Below are positions 26,592 to 34,458 of a stretch of DNA of 64,000 nt, in pieces. The notes under the pieces are model-generated. The model was not told the DNA's origin. It did not search any database and worked only from the letters and a program-made list of their open reading frames with translations. The DNA is from Bacteroidales bacterium UBA4360. GTDB taxonomy: Bacteria > Bacteroidota > Bacteroidia > Bacteroidales > UBA932. A program made the translations under genes and the position numbers. The stretch covers positions 391 to 64,390 of the forward strand of contig DGSO01000016.1 in the NCBI GenBank assembly GCA_002393945.1, given 5' to 3'. Each line of letters starts with the position of its first letter. Position 1 is the stretch's first letter.

Positions 26592-28550
26592 ATGAAAAAG
26601 AGTATAATTCTTTTAGGTGTGCTGTCGCTGGTATTTGCCACGGTAGCCTGCAACCGTTTGGAGGAAAAGATTGAGGAACCGGACAACACTCCTGAAAAGG
26701 AGGTTGTCCTTGTTCCCATGACTTTCACTGCTTCCCATTCCCTTGATGGAGTGGATGACGACGAGTCTACAAAGACCATTCTTGACGGCCTTTCAATCAA
26801 GTGGAAGACCGGCGACAAGATTGCCATCTTCGATGATGTGGATCCTTCAACACCTCATCAGTTTGAGGCTACAACAGACGGTGCAACGACTTCATTCACC
26901 GGAATGGCCGCTGACGGGGCTACCAAGTTCTTTGCCGTTTATCCTTATTCGGCAGCGGCAAATTGCAGCATGGAAGGCTGGATTGACGGCAGCAACAATT
27001 TCCTGGGATACATGAACGTCAATATCCCCGAAGTCCAGACTCCTGTCGCAGGAACATTTGATCCGGATGCTGCCGTCATCGTGGCATCGTCAGATGCGCT
27101 TGACAAGGCCCTTCATTTCAAAGTCCCGTTTGCGATTGTAAAGTTCACGGTAGACTATGACGACGTGTTCTCCGTCACCCTCTCTTCGGGCAAGAATATG
27201 ACCGGAAGCCTCAAGACGAGCATGAGGGATAATGGCAACATCAGCACTGGAGACGGTGAAGGCACTACAATCAAGACACTCACCATCAAGAATGCCGACA
27301 ATTCTCCTCTCACCAGAGGTGAAACCTACTATGCCGTTGTGCGGTATAGGATAGATGGCAATTCTTATACGGATTTCACAGCATCGCTTGGCAATACCGC
27401 TTGCGGTTATGCATCCAAAACCGCCACTGCGGCAGTCCCCATGGCAAGGGCCAGCGTGAACAACCTTGGTATCTTCTCCGGCATGACCTTCACCACAAAC
27501 CGTTACAAGGCTTATCAGGACGGCCTGGATGTCACAATCGCCGGCCAGGTCTACAACAAGGCTACGGATGGAGATGCTGTTGAACTCAGGACCGATCAGA
27601 ACATCAGCGACTCCAGAATAACGGCCAAAGTTCATTTCCTTGTTGCCGGAGGTTCATATACCGCATCCGGTCTGGCTATTAACGGCGATGTCGTCATCGC
27701 CGGAGAAAACCCTTCCGACAGGGCAACTATAACTCCTTATAGCGGCGGAAGCCAATGGAAACTTCAAAGCGGGTCTCTCGCCTTGTCAGATGTAGTATTC
27801 GACATGTCTACGTTTACTTCATCGGCTGTCTTTTCAAATAGCAGCGCGACTGCAGATTTCAGCAGATTCGCTATGGATAATTGTGCTATAGCAGCAGAGG
27901 GGAGTGCGAAGTATCTATGGACTTCAAGTTCTAAAGATTATGGAATTCAAAACATATACTTGAATGGTTGCTTGTTCAAAACATCTGGTACTTTGGTATC
28001 TTTGATGAATTTCAGCAGCGACCATAAGGCTCCTAATCATCTGGAGAGGTTTGAGTTTACAAACAATGTTGTGTATAGCAACACCGGCTCCAATGTGATA
28101 GTTCAGGAATTTGTATTTACCGGTTCCGGCACAACCACAGGGTGGGTGACAGATGTTGTAATAAATAACAATCTGTTTTATAATGCTGTGGCTTCAGGAA
28201 TGTTCCGTAGCTATGATATGAAGTCGATTCAGATAAACGGCAATGTCCTGTTTGCAGCCGATGGCACGGACCCTGGTTCTAATGCAAAGCTTTTTGCTTT
28301 GACTGTCGCGAACAGCAATACTTATGCTGCGAATGCCGCATCAAGTCATAATTACGTTTATGGGACTTTGGCTACTGACCGTTCATGGTCTCTCGCTGAT
28401 TTAAAATTCAGGACAGGCACATCTCTCACGAACCCCACCATCTGCCCTGCCAGCCCCATAGACGCATCAACCAACGTGGCAACCGGCAAATTCGTGCTCA
28501 CTGACGAATACGATGAGTACGGCCCTCAGCCGATGCCGATGCCTATGTGA
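26592..28550 (+). CDS. Fimbrillin-like lipoprotein with C-terminal beta-helix, paralogue of 24552
   Basis: This 652-residue lipoprotein (Cys20, TVAC) has the same layout as its upstream neighbour. The N-terminal PMTFTASHSLDG, STKTILDGLSIKWKTGDKIAIF is fimbrillin-like. The C-terminal beta-helix has NNLFYNAVASGMF and NVLFAADG, and the same closing SPIDASTNVATGKFVL...YGPQP. The very end is a run of Met-Pro repeats (PMPMPM) from a 6-bp repeat near the stop. The start is the ATG at 26592. A palindromic element (28598-28707) follows and probably terminates the operon. Confidence 0.75.
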   Translation: MKKSIILLGVLSLVFATVACNRLEEKIEEPDNTPEKEVVLVPMTFTASHSLDGVDDDESTKTILDGLSIKWKTGDKIAIFDDVDPSTPHQFEATTDGATTSFTGMAADGATKFFAVYPYSAAANCSMEGWIDGSNNFLGYMNVNIPEVQTPVAGTFDPDAAVIVASSDALDKALHFKVPFAIVKFTVDYDDVFSVTLSSGKNMTGSLKTSMRDNGNISTGDGEGTTIKTLTIKNADNSPLTRGETYYAVVRYRIDGNSYTDFTASLGNTACGYASKTATAAVPMARASVNNLGIFSGMTFTTNRYKAYQDGLDVTIAGQVYNKATDGDAVELRTDQNISDSRITAKVHFLVAGGSYTASGLAINGDVVIAGENPSDRATITPYSGGSQWKLQSGSLALSDVVFDMSTFTSSAVFSNSSATADFSRFAMDNCAIAAEGSAKYLWTSSSKDYGIQNIYLNGCLFKTSGTLVSLMNFSSDHKAPNHLERFEFTNNVVYSNTGSNVIVQEFVFTGSGTTTGWVTDVVINNNLFYNAVASGMFRSYDMKSIQINGNVLFAADGTDPGSNAKLFALTVANSNTYAANAASSHNYVYGTLATDRSWSLADLKFRTGTSLTNPTICPASPIDASTNVATGKFVLTDEYDEYGPQPMPMPM

Positions 28551-28597
28551 AGGTCGGCTCCGGCCGTTGATCCTATGGCCCGCAGTAGCGTTTTAGT

Positions 28598-28707
28598 CTG
28601 TGAAATGTAACAAGCTGTAAAACAGCGCATTATGCAAAAGGCTTTCCTCGTTTTGGAGGAAAGCCTTTTGGCTTATTTGCTGATAGTCAGGCGTTTGCAT
28701 TTCACGG
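28598..28707. repeat. Nested palindromic element R1
   Basis: Outer arms are TGTGAAATGTAA (28599-28610) and TTGCATTTCACGG (28695-28707). The inner hairpin has a perfect 15-bp stem, CAAAAGGCTTTCCTC (28635-28649) / GAGGAAAGCCTTTTG (28656-28670), with a 6-nt loop and T-rich flank. It is one of five related elements in the window and can act as a bidirectional terminator. Confidence 0.8.
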
Positions 28708-29057
28708 GCTGCAGGCCAGATTGACAGGTACTTCCTATGCTTGCACAACATCTGGCCGGAGCTGGCGCTGAAGCACACTTTGGGCAGTACAGGGCCGAAA
28801 ACGTGCTCTAACGTAGCAGTGCCGTCAGCTTAATACCGGCAGCGGCAGCCTACACATTTCCGGAAGGGACCTTGAAGAAGTAGCATTAAGAAACAGAATT
28901 TTTTCTGTAAGAATGTATTGCAAAACAAGCAAAAAAGGGCTACAGTCGTGTGAAACAACACTTTTTTTCTTAAGGTTTCAGGTAATACGATTATGTTTGG
29001 TTATGTTTGCCAATATAATATTAGGATTGGTTGTATTGTAAAATAATATTAAAATGC

Positions 29058-29065
29058 TATCTTTG
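29058..29065 (+). promoter_or_regulatory. -7 box of the toxin-antitoxin operon
   Basis: TATCTTTG lies 22 nt before the antitoxin ATG, with a TTG-rich stretch at 29031-29038 at about the right distance for a -33 element. Confidence 0.5.
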
Positions 29066-29087
29066 CAATATCAAAACGAAAACGATC

Positions 29088-29399
29088 ATGTCAACTACTG
29101 CTATCTCTATCCGTCTTGATTCAGATATCAAGGAAAGCTTTGACCAGCTTTGCAAGGAATTTGGTTTAAGTACCAATGCTGCATTTAATCTTTTTGCGCG
29201 TACCGTCGTCCGCCAAAAAGCTATCCCATTCCCTATATCCCTTTCCAAGAATCCCGGTGAATCCCAGGACCTGTCCACCATGGCACAGATTGCTCTTGAG
29301 AGGAGCCAGCAGTTATCTTCACGTGAAGAGCACGAATGGACAGAAGGTGAAATAGAACAGTTAATTGCCGATTATAGAAAACAGAAACGCAATCTATGA
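29088..29399 (+). CDS. RelB/DinJ-type antitoxin
   Basis: This 103-residue protein starts MSTTAISIRLDSDIKESFDQLC, with GLSTNAAFNLFARTVVRQKAIPF, the ribbon-helix-helix signature of RelB/DinJ antitoxins. These bind DNA at their own promoter and neutralise the toxin with a C-terminal tail. The ATG at 29088 follows the -7 box by 22 nt, whereas the longer frame would start before the promoter. The stop is 1 nt before the toxin start. Confidence 0.85.
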   Translation: MSTTAISIRLDSDIKESFDQLCKEFGLSTNAAFNLFARTVVRQKAIPFPISLSKNPGESQDLSTMAQIALERSQQLSSREEHEWTEGEIEQLIADYRKQKRNL

Positions 29400-29400
29400 G

Positions 29401-29823
29401 ATGATTTACGCAGTAGTTGATACAAATGTTTTGGTGGCCGCGGCGAAATCTCACAAACCGGACTCGTCAGCTTCAAGAATTGTTTCACTTGTATTCTCAG
29501 GGGTTATTCAACCTCTGGTCTGTGACGAGATTATACAGGAATATGAGGAGATACTTAATCTTCCGGTATTGTCAATACCTTCAGATATATCGCATGGGTT
29601 ACTGTTAAAGTTTAAGGAGGATGGGATTGACCCTGGCATAACGCCCACAGACGATGAGTATCCGGATCCTACAGACAGGGTATTCTATGAGATATCGTTA
29701 TCTGTGGAAGATGCATATCTGGTAACGAATAACAAAAAGCATTTCCCAGGGACGCACAGGGTAGTGACGCCTTCGGAAATGCTTTTGATACTGATAGGTG
29801 CAGGTTTCATCCCTGCCCTGTAG
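29401..29823 (+). CDS. PIN-domain toxin (COG1569-like)
   Basis: This 140-residue protein opens MIYAVVDTNVLVAA, with the catalytic Asp of the PIN nuclease fold. Acidic residues follow in IIQEYEEIL and PDPTDRVFYEISLSVEDAYLVTNNKKHFP, giving the usual acidic quartet. PIN toxins are RNases. The ATG at 29401 is used because it sits directly after the antitoxin stop. Pairing a DinJ-type antitoxin with this PIN subtype, rather than with a RelE/YafQ toxin, is notable. Confidence 0.82.
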   Translation: MIYAVVDTNVLVAAAKSHKPDSSASRIVSLVFSGVIQPLVCDEIIQEYEEILNLPVLSIPSDISHGLLLKFKEDGIDPGITPTDDEYPDPTDRVFYEISLSVEDAYLVTNNKKHFPGTHRVVTPSEMLLILIGAGFIPAL

Positions 29824-29844
29824 TCAGCTTCATGCCGCTGCGAA

Positions 29845-30837
29845 TCAGATGTGCGCGACGATGAAGTCGACGGTCTTGAAAAAGATTTCCTCCATTTTGT
29901 CGGAGGCTTTGGCGTTGATGTTGTGGTCGTAGTAGGGGTAGATCTGGAGGTCTACGACCTTGGCCTTGCGGGCCTTGAGGGCATCGGCAAAGGCGACGCT
30001 CTGGCTGTATTCGACGGTGAGGTCTCCGGTGCCGCAGTAGAGCTGGGCGGCTACCTTGCACTTCTTGGGGATGAGGAAGACGGGGGAGGCGTCGGCAAGG
30101 TATTTCTCCTGGAGGTTGCCGAAGTAGGCGATGCGCTGCGGGTCCTTGGCCCTGGTGGTGATGGCGGCGGTGGTAAGGTCGTAAATGCCTGAATATCCAA
30201 CGAATACCTTAGCTTCCTTGGTGAGCATGGCAGCGACGGAAGAGAGGTGCGCGCCTGCCGATGCGCCGTTGAAGCCCATGCGGGAAGTGTCGATGTTCAG
30301 CTCCTTGGCGTGGTCACGGATGTACTGGACGGCGTCGAGGACATCGGCAATGGAGACCTGGACGTTGGCGCCGGGCTGGGGGGCAAGGGTGTATTCAATG
30401 CGCACGCCGGTGATGCCGTGGTTCTGCGCCAGGTACTTGGAAAGGCTGCGGGAGGAGTCGAAGGTGCCGCGCGCCCAGCCGCCTCCGTGAACGAAGAACA
30501 TCACGGGCGAGGGGCCTTCGGCCATGGATTTGTCGATGGCGATGCGGAGCTCGTAGCTGTCGTACTTCTTGTATACAACTTCCTCTGTCTCAACCTTGTT
30601 GTACAGTTTGCCGGAGAGGCGCTGGTTCTGGTGGACGTAGGGAACGTAGAGGTCAGGAATCTCGGAAAGGTTGAGAATCTTGGCGTAGCGGGCTTCCCTC
30701 TGGAGGGCGTAGGTGCCATCGGCCTTTTTCTCGAGCTTCATGGCATAGCGGTTGGTGGGAACGGGTTCCTGGGCCAGGACGGCTGTGCATGCGAGAAATC
30801 CTGCGGCCAGAGAGAGGATAATTTTCTGTGCGTTCAT
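29845..30837 (-). CDS. Secreted alpha/beta-hydrolase (esterase)
   Basis: This 330-residue protein has a signal peptide (MNAQKIILSLAAGFLACTAVLAQ). It carries the oxyanion motif HGGGW (117-121), the nucleophile in GASAG (Ser193), and likely Asp272 and His305, the layout of HSL/BD-FAE-type carboxylesterases. It is divergent from a polysaccharide lyase gene and shares its operator. Such an enzyme in a polysaccharide locus commonly removes acetyl groups, so O-acetylated alginate is a reasonable but unproven substrate. The start at 30837 is the ATG, since the longer frame begins with TTG. Confidence 0.82.
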   Translation of the reverse strand: MNAQKIILSLAAGFLACTAVLAQEPVPTNRYAMKLEKKADGTYALQREARYAKILNLSEIPDLYVPYVHQNQRLSGKLYNKVETEEVVYKKYDSYELRIAIDKSMAEGPSPVMFFVHGGGWARGTFDSSRSLSKYLAQNHGITGVRIEYTLAPQPGANVQVSIADVLDAVQYIRDHAKELNIDTSRMGFNGASAGAHLSSVAAMLTKEAKVFVGYSGIYDLTTAAITTRAKDPQRIAYFGNLQEKYLADASPVFLIPKKCKVAAQLYCGTGDLTVEYSQSVAFADALKARKAKVVDLQIYPYYDHNINAKASDKMEEIFFKTVDFIVAHI

Positions 30838-30858
30838 TGTGGTTATCAATTATTTCTT

Positions 30859-30905
30859 TATCTTTGCAGTAAATTGGTCAACCAATATTACTGACTGCAA
30901 ATATA
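30859..30905. promoter_or_regulatory. Face-to-face promoters with one central operator
   Basis: A plus-strand -7 box TATCTTTG (30859-30866) points right and a minus-strand TATATTTG (30898-30905) points left. The perfect palindrome ATTGGTCAACCAAT (30873-30886) lies between them, just after both expected start points. It matches the operator at the SusC promoter. A single bound regulator could block the esterase and lyase genes together. Confidence 0.65.
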
Positions 30906-30921
30906 GGACATTTAAACTAAT

Positions 30922-31905
30922 ATGAAAATAATCCGCTCGCTTTTTTTGACGCTCATGCTCCTTGGCGCATGCAGCAGCTCCAAATATGTGGTGCCCTCGC
31001 CCGTAAACGGCGGCAATTCAGGGAACAGCCAGCAGGGGACCGGCACCGGAGAAGAAACAGGCACCGGAACCGGAACTGAGACAGACCCCGTCACCGAACC
31101 TGAAGAAGCCCCCGAAGGTGCCCTGTGGGCCGATGGCAACGATGAAGGCACCTACGACCTCATCCTTGAAAAAGGCTACAACCTTGAACCGCCGGACAAT
31201 TCCGGAGAGCACGCCTCCAGCCCCTTCCGCCACATCCGCCAGAGCTGGGACGCCACTCTGAAAAAATACGTCTTCGACTTCATCATCCACATAAAGAACG
31301 ACGATGACCGCGGCCTTGCAAACGTTACGGACCGCCAGCGCAACGAAATCAAGACCGACGGCAAATCCCCCGAAGGCCTCGTCGCCAAGACCGAGGGCGA
31401 AACCCTCCGCATGAGCTGGAAGTTCCAGCTTCCCGCCGGCATGAAGACCACCACCAAATTCTGCCACGTACACCAGCTCAAGGGCATCGACAACAAGGAA
31501 GGCACTGCCGATGTAAGCCTCCCCGCCATCACCTTCACCTGCCGCAGCCTCTCCAGCGGCAAGCAGCAGCTCCAGGTCATCCACGTAGGCCGGACCGAAG
31601 ACAATACCGGCAACGTCTACCTTGGCAAGGCCGACCTTGCCGACTTCCTGGGCGAATGGGTGAGCGTGGTGGAGACCGTCAAGTTTGCAAAGGACGGCAC
31701 CTACCAGCTCCAGATAGTGCGCATGAGGGACGGAAAGAAGCTCATGAGCATCGACAAGAGGGGCATAGACATGTGGAGAAGCGGCACCACCGGAATGCGT
31801 CCCAAGTGGGGAATCTACCGCTCCTTCGGCGAGGGCCGCAGCCTTGAAGGCCAGCTCCGCGACGAGACCCTCCACTTTGCCGATTTCCGCATTGAGAAGT
31901 TGTAG
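30922..31905 (+). CDS. Jelly-roll polysaccharide lyase-like lipoprotein
   Basis: This 327-residue lipoprotein (Cys17, GAC) has a Gly/Thr/Glu-rich linker (about 30-65) before a catalytic domain. Visible candidate active-site motifs are DRQRNEIK, TKFCHVHQLKG and RPKWGIYRS, in the order seen in jelly-roll lyases of the PL7/PL13/PL20 type (RxE, QxH-like, C-terminal Tyr). I cannot assign the family more exactly. Given the shared operator with the alginate operon, it is likely an outer-surface endolytic lyase acting on alginate or a similar polyuronate. Confidence 0.75.
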   Translation: MKIIRSLFLTLMLLGACSSSKYVVPSPVNGGNSGNSQQGTGTGEETGTGTGTETDPVTEPEEAPEGALWADGNDEGTYDLILEKGYNLEPPDNSGEHASSPFRHIRQSWDATLKKYVFDFIIHIKNDDDRGLANVTDRQRNEIKTDGKSPEGLVAKTEGETLRMSWKFQLPAGMKTTTKFCHVHQLKGIDNKEGTADVSLPAITFTCRSLSSGKQQLQVIHVGRTEDNTGNVYLGKADLADFLGEWVSVVETVKFAKDGTYQLQIVRMRDGKKLMSIDKRGIDMWRSGTTGMRPKWGIYRSFGEGRSLEGQLRDETLHFADFRIEKL

Positions 31906-31924
31906 GGTGTTGTTTTATAAAAAA

Positions 31925-31955
31925 TTGGTCAAATTGGTTTAATTCACTATCTTTG
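31925..31955 (+). promoter_or_regulatory. Promoter and operator-like site of the GntR gene
   Basis: TATCTTTG (31948-31955) is preceded at 19 nt by TTGG. That -33 region is made of two TTGGT half-sites (31925-31929 and 31934-31938), like the operators at 8192 and 30873. This suggests autoregulation. Confidence 0.55.
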
Positions 31956-31978
31956 CCGTGGAAAAAATCATTAAGACT

Positions 31979-32701
31979 ATGACCGATGCCACCGTTCAAA
32001 CCTCGGAAGAGAGACTGGTAGCACAGAAAATACTCAGCATGCTTGAGGCTGGTAGGCTTGTTCCCGGAGACCGACTCCCCGCAGAACGAAAGCTTGCCCT
32101 TGACGTGAACGTAAGCCGTGCCCACGTGAGGGGAGCCCTCCAGAAACTCGAGTTCTACGGCATCGTGAAGACCTGGCCCCAGAGCGGCACCGTCCTCGCA
32201 GAACATCCGGTCTCCGTCCTGAAAACCCAGATCCGCAACATCCTGGATGCCGATACCTTCGACTTCTACTCTCTTGTCCAGACCCGTGTCCTCTTGGAGG
32301 AGTCTGCAGTGCGCCTGTGCGCCCAGAACCGTACGGAAGAGGATATCGACAATCTCAATGCGGCCTTCAAAGACTTCGTGGACAATTCAGGCACCGACAT
32401 GCGTGACGAAAAGGACTTCGCCTTCCACCTTGCGATTGCGCGCGCGTCGCACAATCCGGTGCTGGCCTCGCTCCTTCTCATCATCAGCCCTGATGTCCTG
32501 AAGTACTACCGCCAGCTTGGCGCCTGCACCATATCCGTGGAACAGGTGACTCTTGAGCACCGCAACCTTCTGGATGCCATCGTGGCGGGAGATCCCGTCC
32601 TTGCCGATCAGCGCATCCGTGAGCATCTGATGCCCATCACCGTCTTCTCGGAGAATTACCGCACCAACGACGCCATAGCCATTCCACGCACCAGAATATA
32701 G
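31979..32701 (+). CDS. GntR-family regulator, FadR/FCD subfamily
   Basis: This 240-residue transcription factor has an N-terminal winged helix (about residues 10-75) containing LVPGDRLPAERKLA and VSRAHVRGALQKLEFYGIV. The FCD ligand domain (about 90-225) has metal-binding His residues in FAFHLAIARASHN, TLEHRNLL and IREHL. The frame is also open from a GTG at 31958, but the -7 box ends 2 nt before it, so the ATG at 31979 is favoured. FadR-type GntR repressors are known to control alginate systems in other Bacteroidota. The matching operators make it the likely regulator of the SusC operon, the esterase and the lyase. Confidence 0.88.
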   Translation: MTDATVQTSEERLVAQKILSMLEAGRLVPGDRLPAERKLALDVNVSRAHVRGALQKLEFYGIVKTWPQSGTVLAEHPVSVLKTQIRNILDADTFDFYSLVQTRVLLEESAVRLCAQNRTEEDIDNLNAAFKDFVDNSGTDMRDEKDFAFHLAIARASHNPVLASLLLIISPDVLKYYRQLGACTISVEQVTLEHRNLLDAIVAGDPVLADQRIREHLMPITVFSENYRTNDAIAIPRTRI

Positions 32702-32729
32702 GTTTACCCTTTTATACTGTTTTTAGGCC

Positions 32730-34355
32730 ATGAAAAAACTTGTGACCAATTTTGCCGTGCTTGCGGCTTTCATCCCGGCATGGGGCCAGAACACCCTGGA
32801 GGTAAAGGAAACGCAGATTCCGCTTCTCATAGAACGTGAAGACAATGTGCTTTTCATGATGCGCATGTCCCCGGTGGATGCCCGTCAGCTCAAGGATATC
32901 ACCCTGGAGTTCCCTGAAGGAACGCCCCTGAGGAGCATCAAGAGCGTGAAACTCTACTATGGCGGCACAGATGCGCGCACTTATGACAGAAGCGCATATT
33001 ACAGCCCCGTCCAGTATGTCACCGCCTTCGAGCCCGGAAAGACCCTCAAGGCCAATCCTTCCTACAGCGTGCTGCTGTCAAAGAAGAGACCAGCACGCAA
33101 GGTGGTATTGAAGGCCGGTCAGGACCTCTTCCCCGGCGTTAACTACTTCTGGGTGAGCATTCAGCTTGCAAAGAAGGCAAAGCTCTCTGACAAGTTCTCA
33201 GTGAGGGTGACCGGCGCAAGGGGAGACAAGGCTGTCGGCCTGAAGATGGTTTCTCCCGAGGGAATAGTGCACCGCACGGGCGTGGGCGTTCGCCACAGCG
33301 GCGACGACGGCGTCCATTCCTACCGCATTCCGGGGCTGGTCACTTCCGTGAAGGGAACCCTTGTTGCAACGTACGACATACGCCACAACTCCTCCCGTGA
33401 CCTCCAGGAGCACATAGAGGTGGGCGTATCCCGTTCCACAGACGGCGGCCGCACATGGAGCAAGATGAAAAAAGCCATAACGATGGGCACCAAAAACGGC
33501 CTTCCGGCGGCCCAGAACGGCTGCGGAGACGCCGCCATCCTGTCCGACGACACCAACGGCAATCTCTGGATAGCCTCCATCTGGGCCCACGGCATGGGAA
33601 ACCAGATGTCCTGGTGGTCTACAACCCCCGGCATGACCCCGCAGGAGACCGGCCAGCTGGTCATGGTGTCATCGGCCGATGACGGCAAGACCTGGAGCGA
33701 GCCCGTGAGCGTAACCGGCCAGATGAAAAACCCTGCATGGGCGTTTTTCTTTGACGGACCCGGCCGCGGCATAACCACATCTGACGGGAAACTGGTCTTT
33801 GCTGCCCAGCATACAGACTACGATAACGGCCGCACACCTAATTCCTGCATCATTTGGAGCGAAGACCACGGCAAGACATGGCAGGTGAGTTCTCCCGCAT
33901 GGCCTCAGACCACAGAGGCCCAGGTTGCAGAGCTCCCGGACGGTTCGCTCATGCTTAACATGAGGGACAACCGCGGCGGCTCCCGCAGCGTTGCCGTCTC
34001 ACATGACATGGGCAGAACCTGGGAGGAGCATCCCTCTTCCCGCAGCGCGCTCCGCGAGCCGGTGTGCATGGCATCGCTCATAAGTGTCCCCGCGGCCAAG
34101 AACTCCCTGGGCAAGGATATCCTGCTGTTCTCCAATCCGGATTCTGACAAGCATCGGCACCGCATGACCATAAAGGCCAGCCTTGACGGCGGCCTCACAT
34201 GGAACGGCGGCATAATGCTGGACGAAGAAGGCTCCTGGGGCTATTCCTGCCTCACTTTGGTCGATGCCGACACCGTTGGCATCCTCTACGAAAGCTCTGT
34301 TGCCAACATAACTTTCCAAACCGTTTCATTGGAGGAAGTAGTTGCCATGCCGTAA
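32730..34355 (+). CDS. GH33 exo-sialidase
   Basis: This 541-residue secreted sialidase releases terminal sialic acid. After a signal peptide (cleavage near AWG-Q) comes a BNR-associated N-terminal beta-sandwich (about 22-180). The catalytic propeller follows, with YRIP (198-201) supplying the arginine triad residue and Asp boxes STDGGRTW, SADDGKTW, SEDHGKTW, SHDMGRTW and SLDGGLTW. It lies 28 nt after the GntR gene but is functionally tied to the convergent nan operon downstream. Its stop lies inside palindromic element R5. Confidence 0.94.
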   Translation: MKKLVTNFAVLAAFIPAWGQNTLEVKETQIPLLIEREDNVLFMMRMSPVDARQLKDITLEFPEGTPLRSIKSVKLYYGGTDARTYDRSAYYSPVQYVTAFEPGKTLKANPSYSVLLSKKRPARKVVLKAGQDLFPGVNYFWVSIQLAKKAKLSDKFSVRVTGARGDKAVGLKMVSPEGIVHRTGVGVRHSGDDGVHSYRIPGLVTSVKGTLVATYDIRHNSSRDLQEHIEVGVSRSTDGGRTWSKMKKAITMGTKNGLPAAQNGCGDAAILSDDTNGNLWIASIWAHGMGNQMSWWSTTPGMTPQETGQLVMVSSADDGKTWSEPVSVTGQMKNPAWAFFFDGPGRGITTSDGKLVFAAQHTDYDNGRTPNSCIIWSEDHGKTWQVSSPAWPQTTEAQVAELPDGSLMLNMRDNRGGSRSVAVSHDMGRTWEEHPSSRSALREPVCMASLISVPAAKNSLGKDILLFSNPDSDKHRHRMTIKASLDGGLTWNGGIMLDEEGSWGYSCLTLVDADTVGILYESSVANITFQTVSLEEVVAMP

Positions 34356-34458
34356 AATGTATCTCTTTGATACAGTGATTATTAGTAAAAATGCTTTCCG
34401 GAAAAGCCGGAAAGCATTTTATGTATTGTGCTGGTAATTAATAATTTACATTTTACGG
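34350..34458. repeat. Nested palindromic element R5 (convergent terminator)
   Basis: Outer arms CCGTAAAATGTA (34350-34361) and TACATTTTACGG (34447-34458) pair perfectly. The inner stem AAAATGCTTTCCGG (34388-34401) / CCGGAAAGCATTTT (34407-34420) has a 5-nt loop, and a side hairpin TATC...GATA lies at 34360-34372. The sialidase TAA (34353-34355) is inside the left arm and the stop of the minus-strand MFS gene abuts the right arm. It is well placed as a bidirectional terminator. Confidence 0.85.

Larger units (their letters stand above)
28551..29087. other. Gene-free AT-rich stretch
   Basis: This contains palindromic element R1 (28598-28707), then about 280 bp with no supportable ORF. Two tandem TATGTTTG motifs (28992-28999 and 29002-29009) and the TATCTTTG of the antitoxin promoter (29058-29065) follow. 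Base composition is clearly more AT-rich than the flanking operons. Confidence 0.6.

Noticed and set aside
28708..29050. Possible small ORFs in the AT-rich gap
   Set aside because: No ORF with a supported start, length or similarity was seen.
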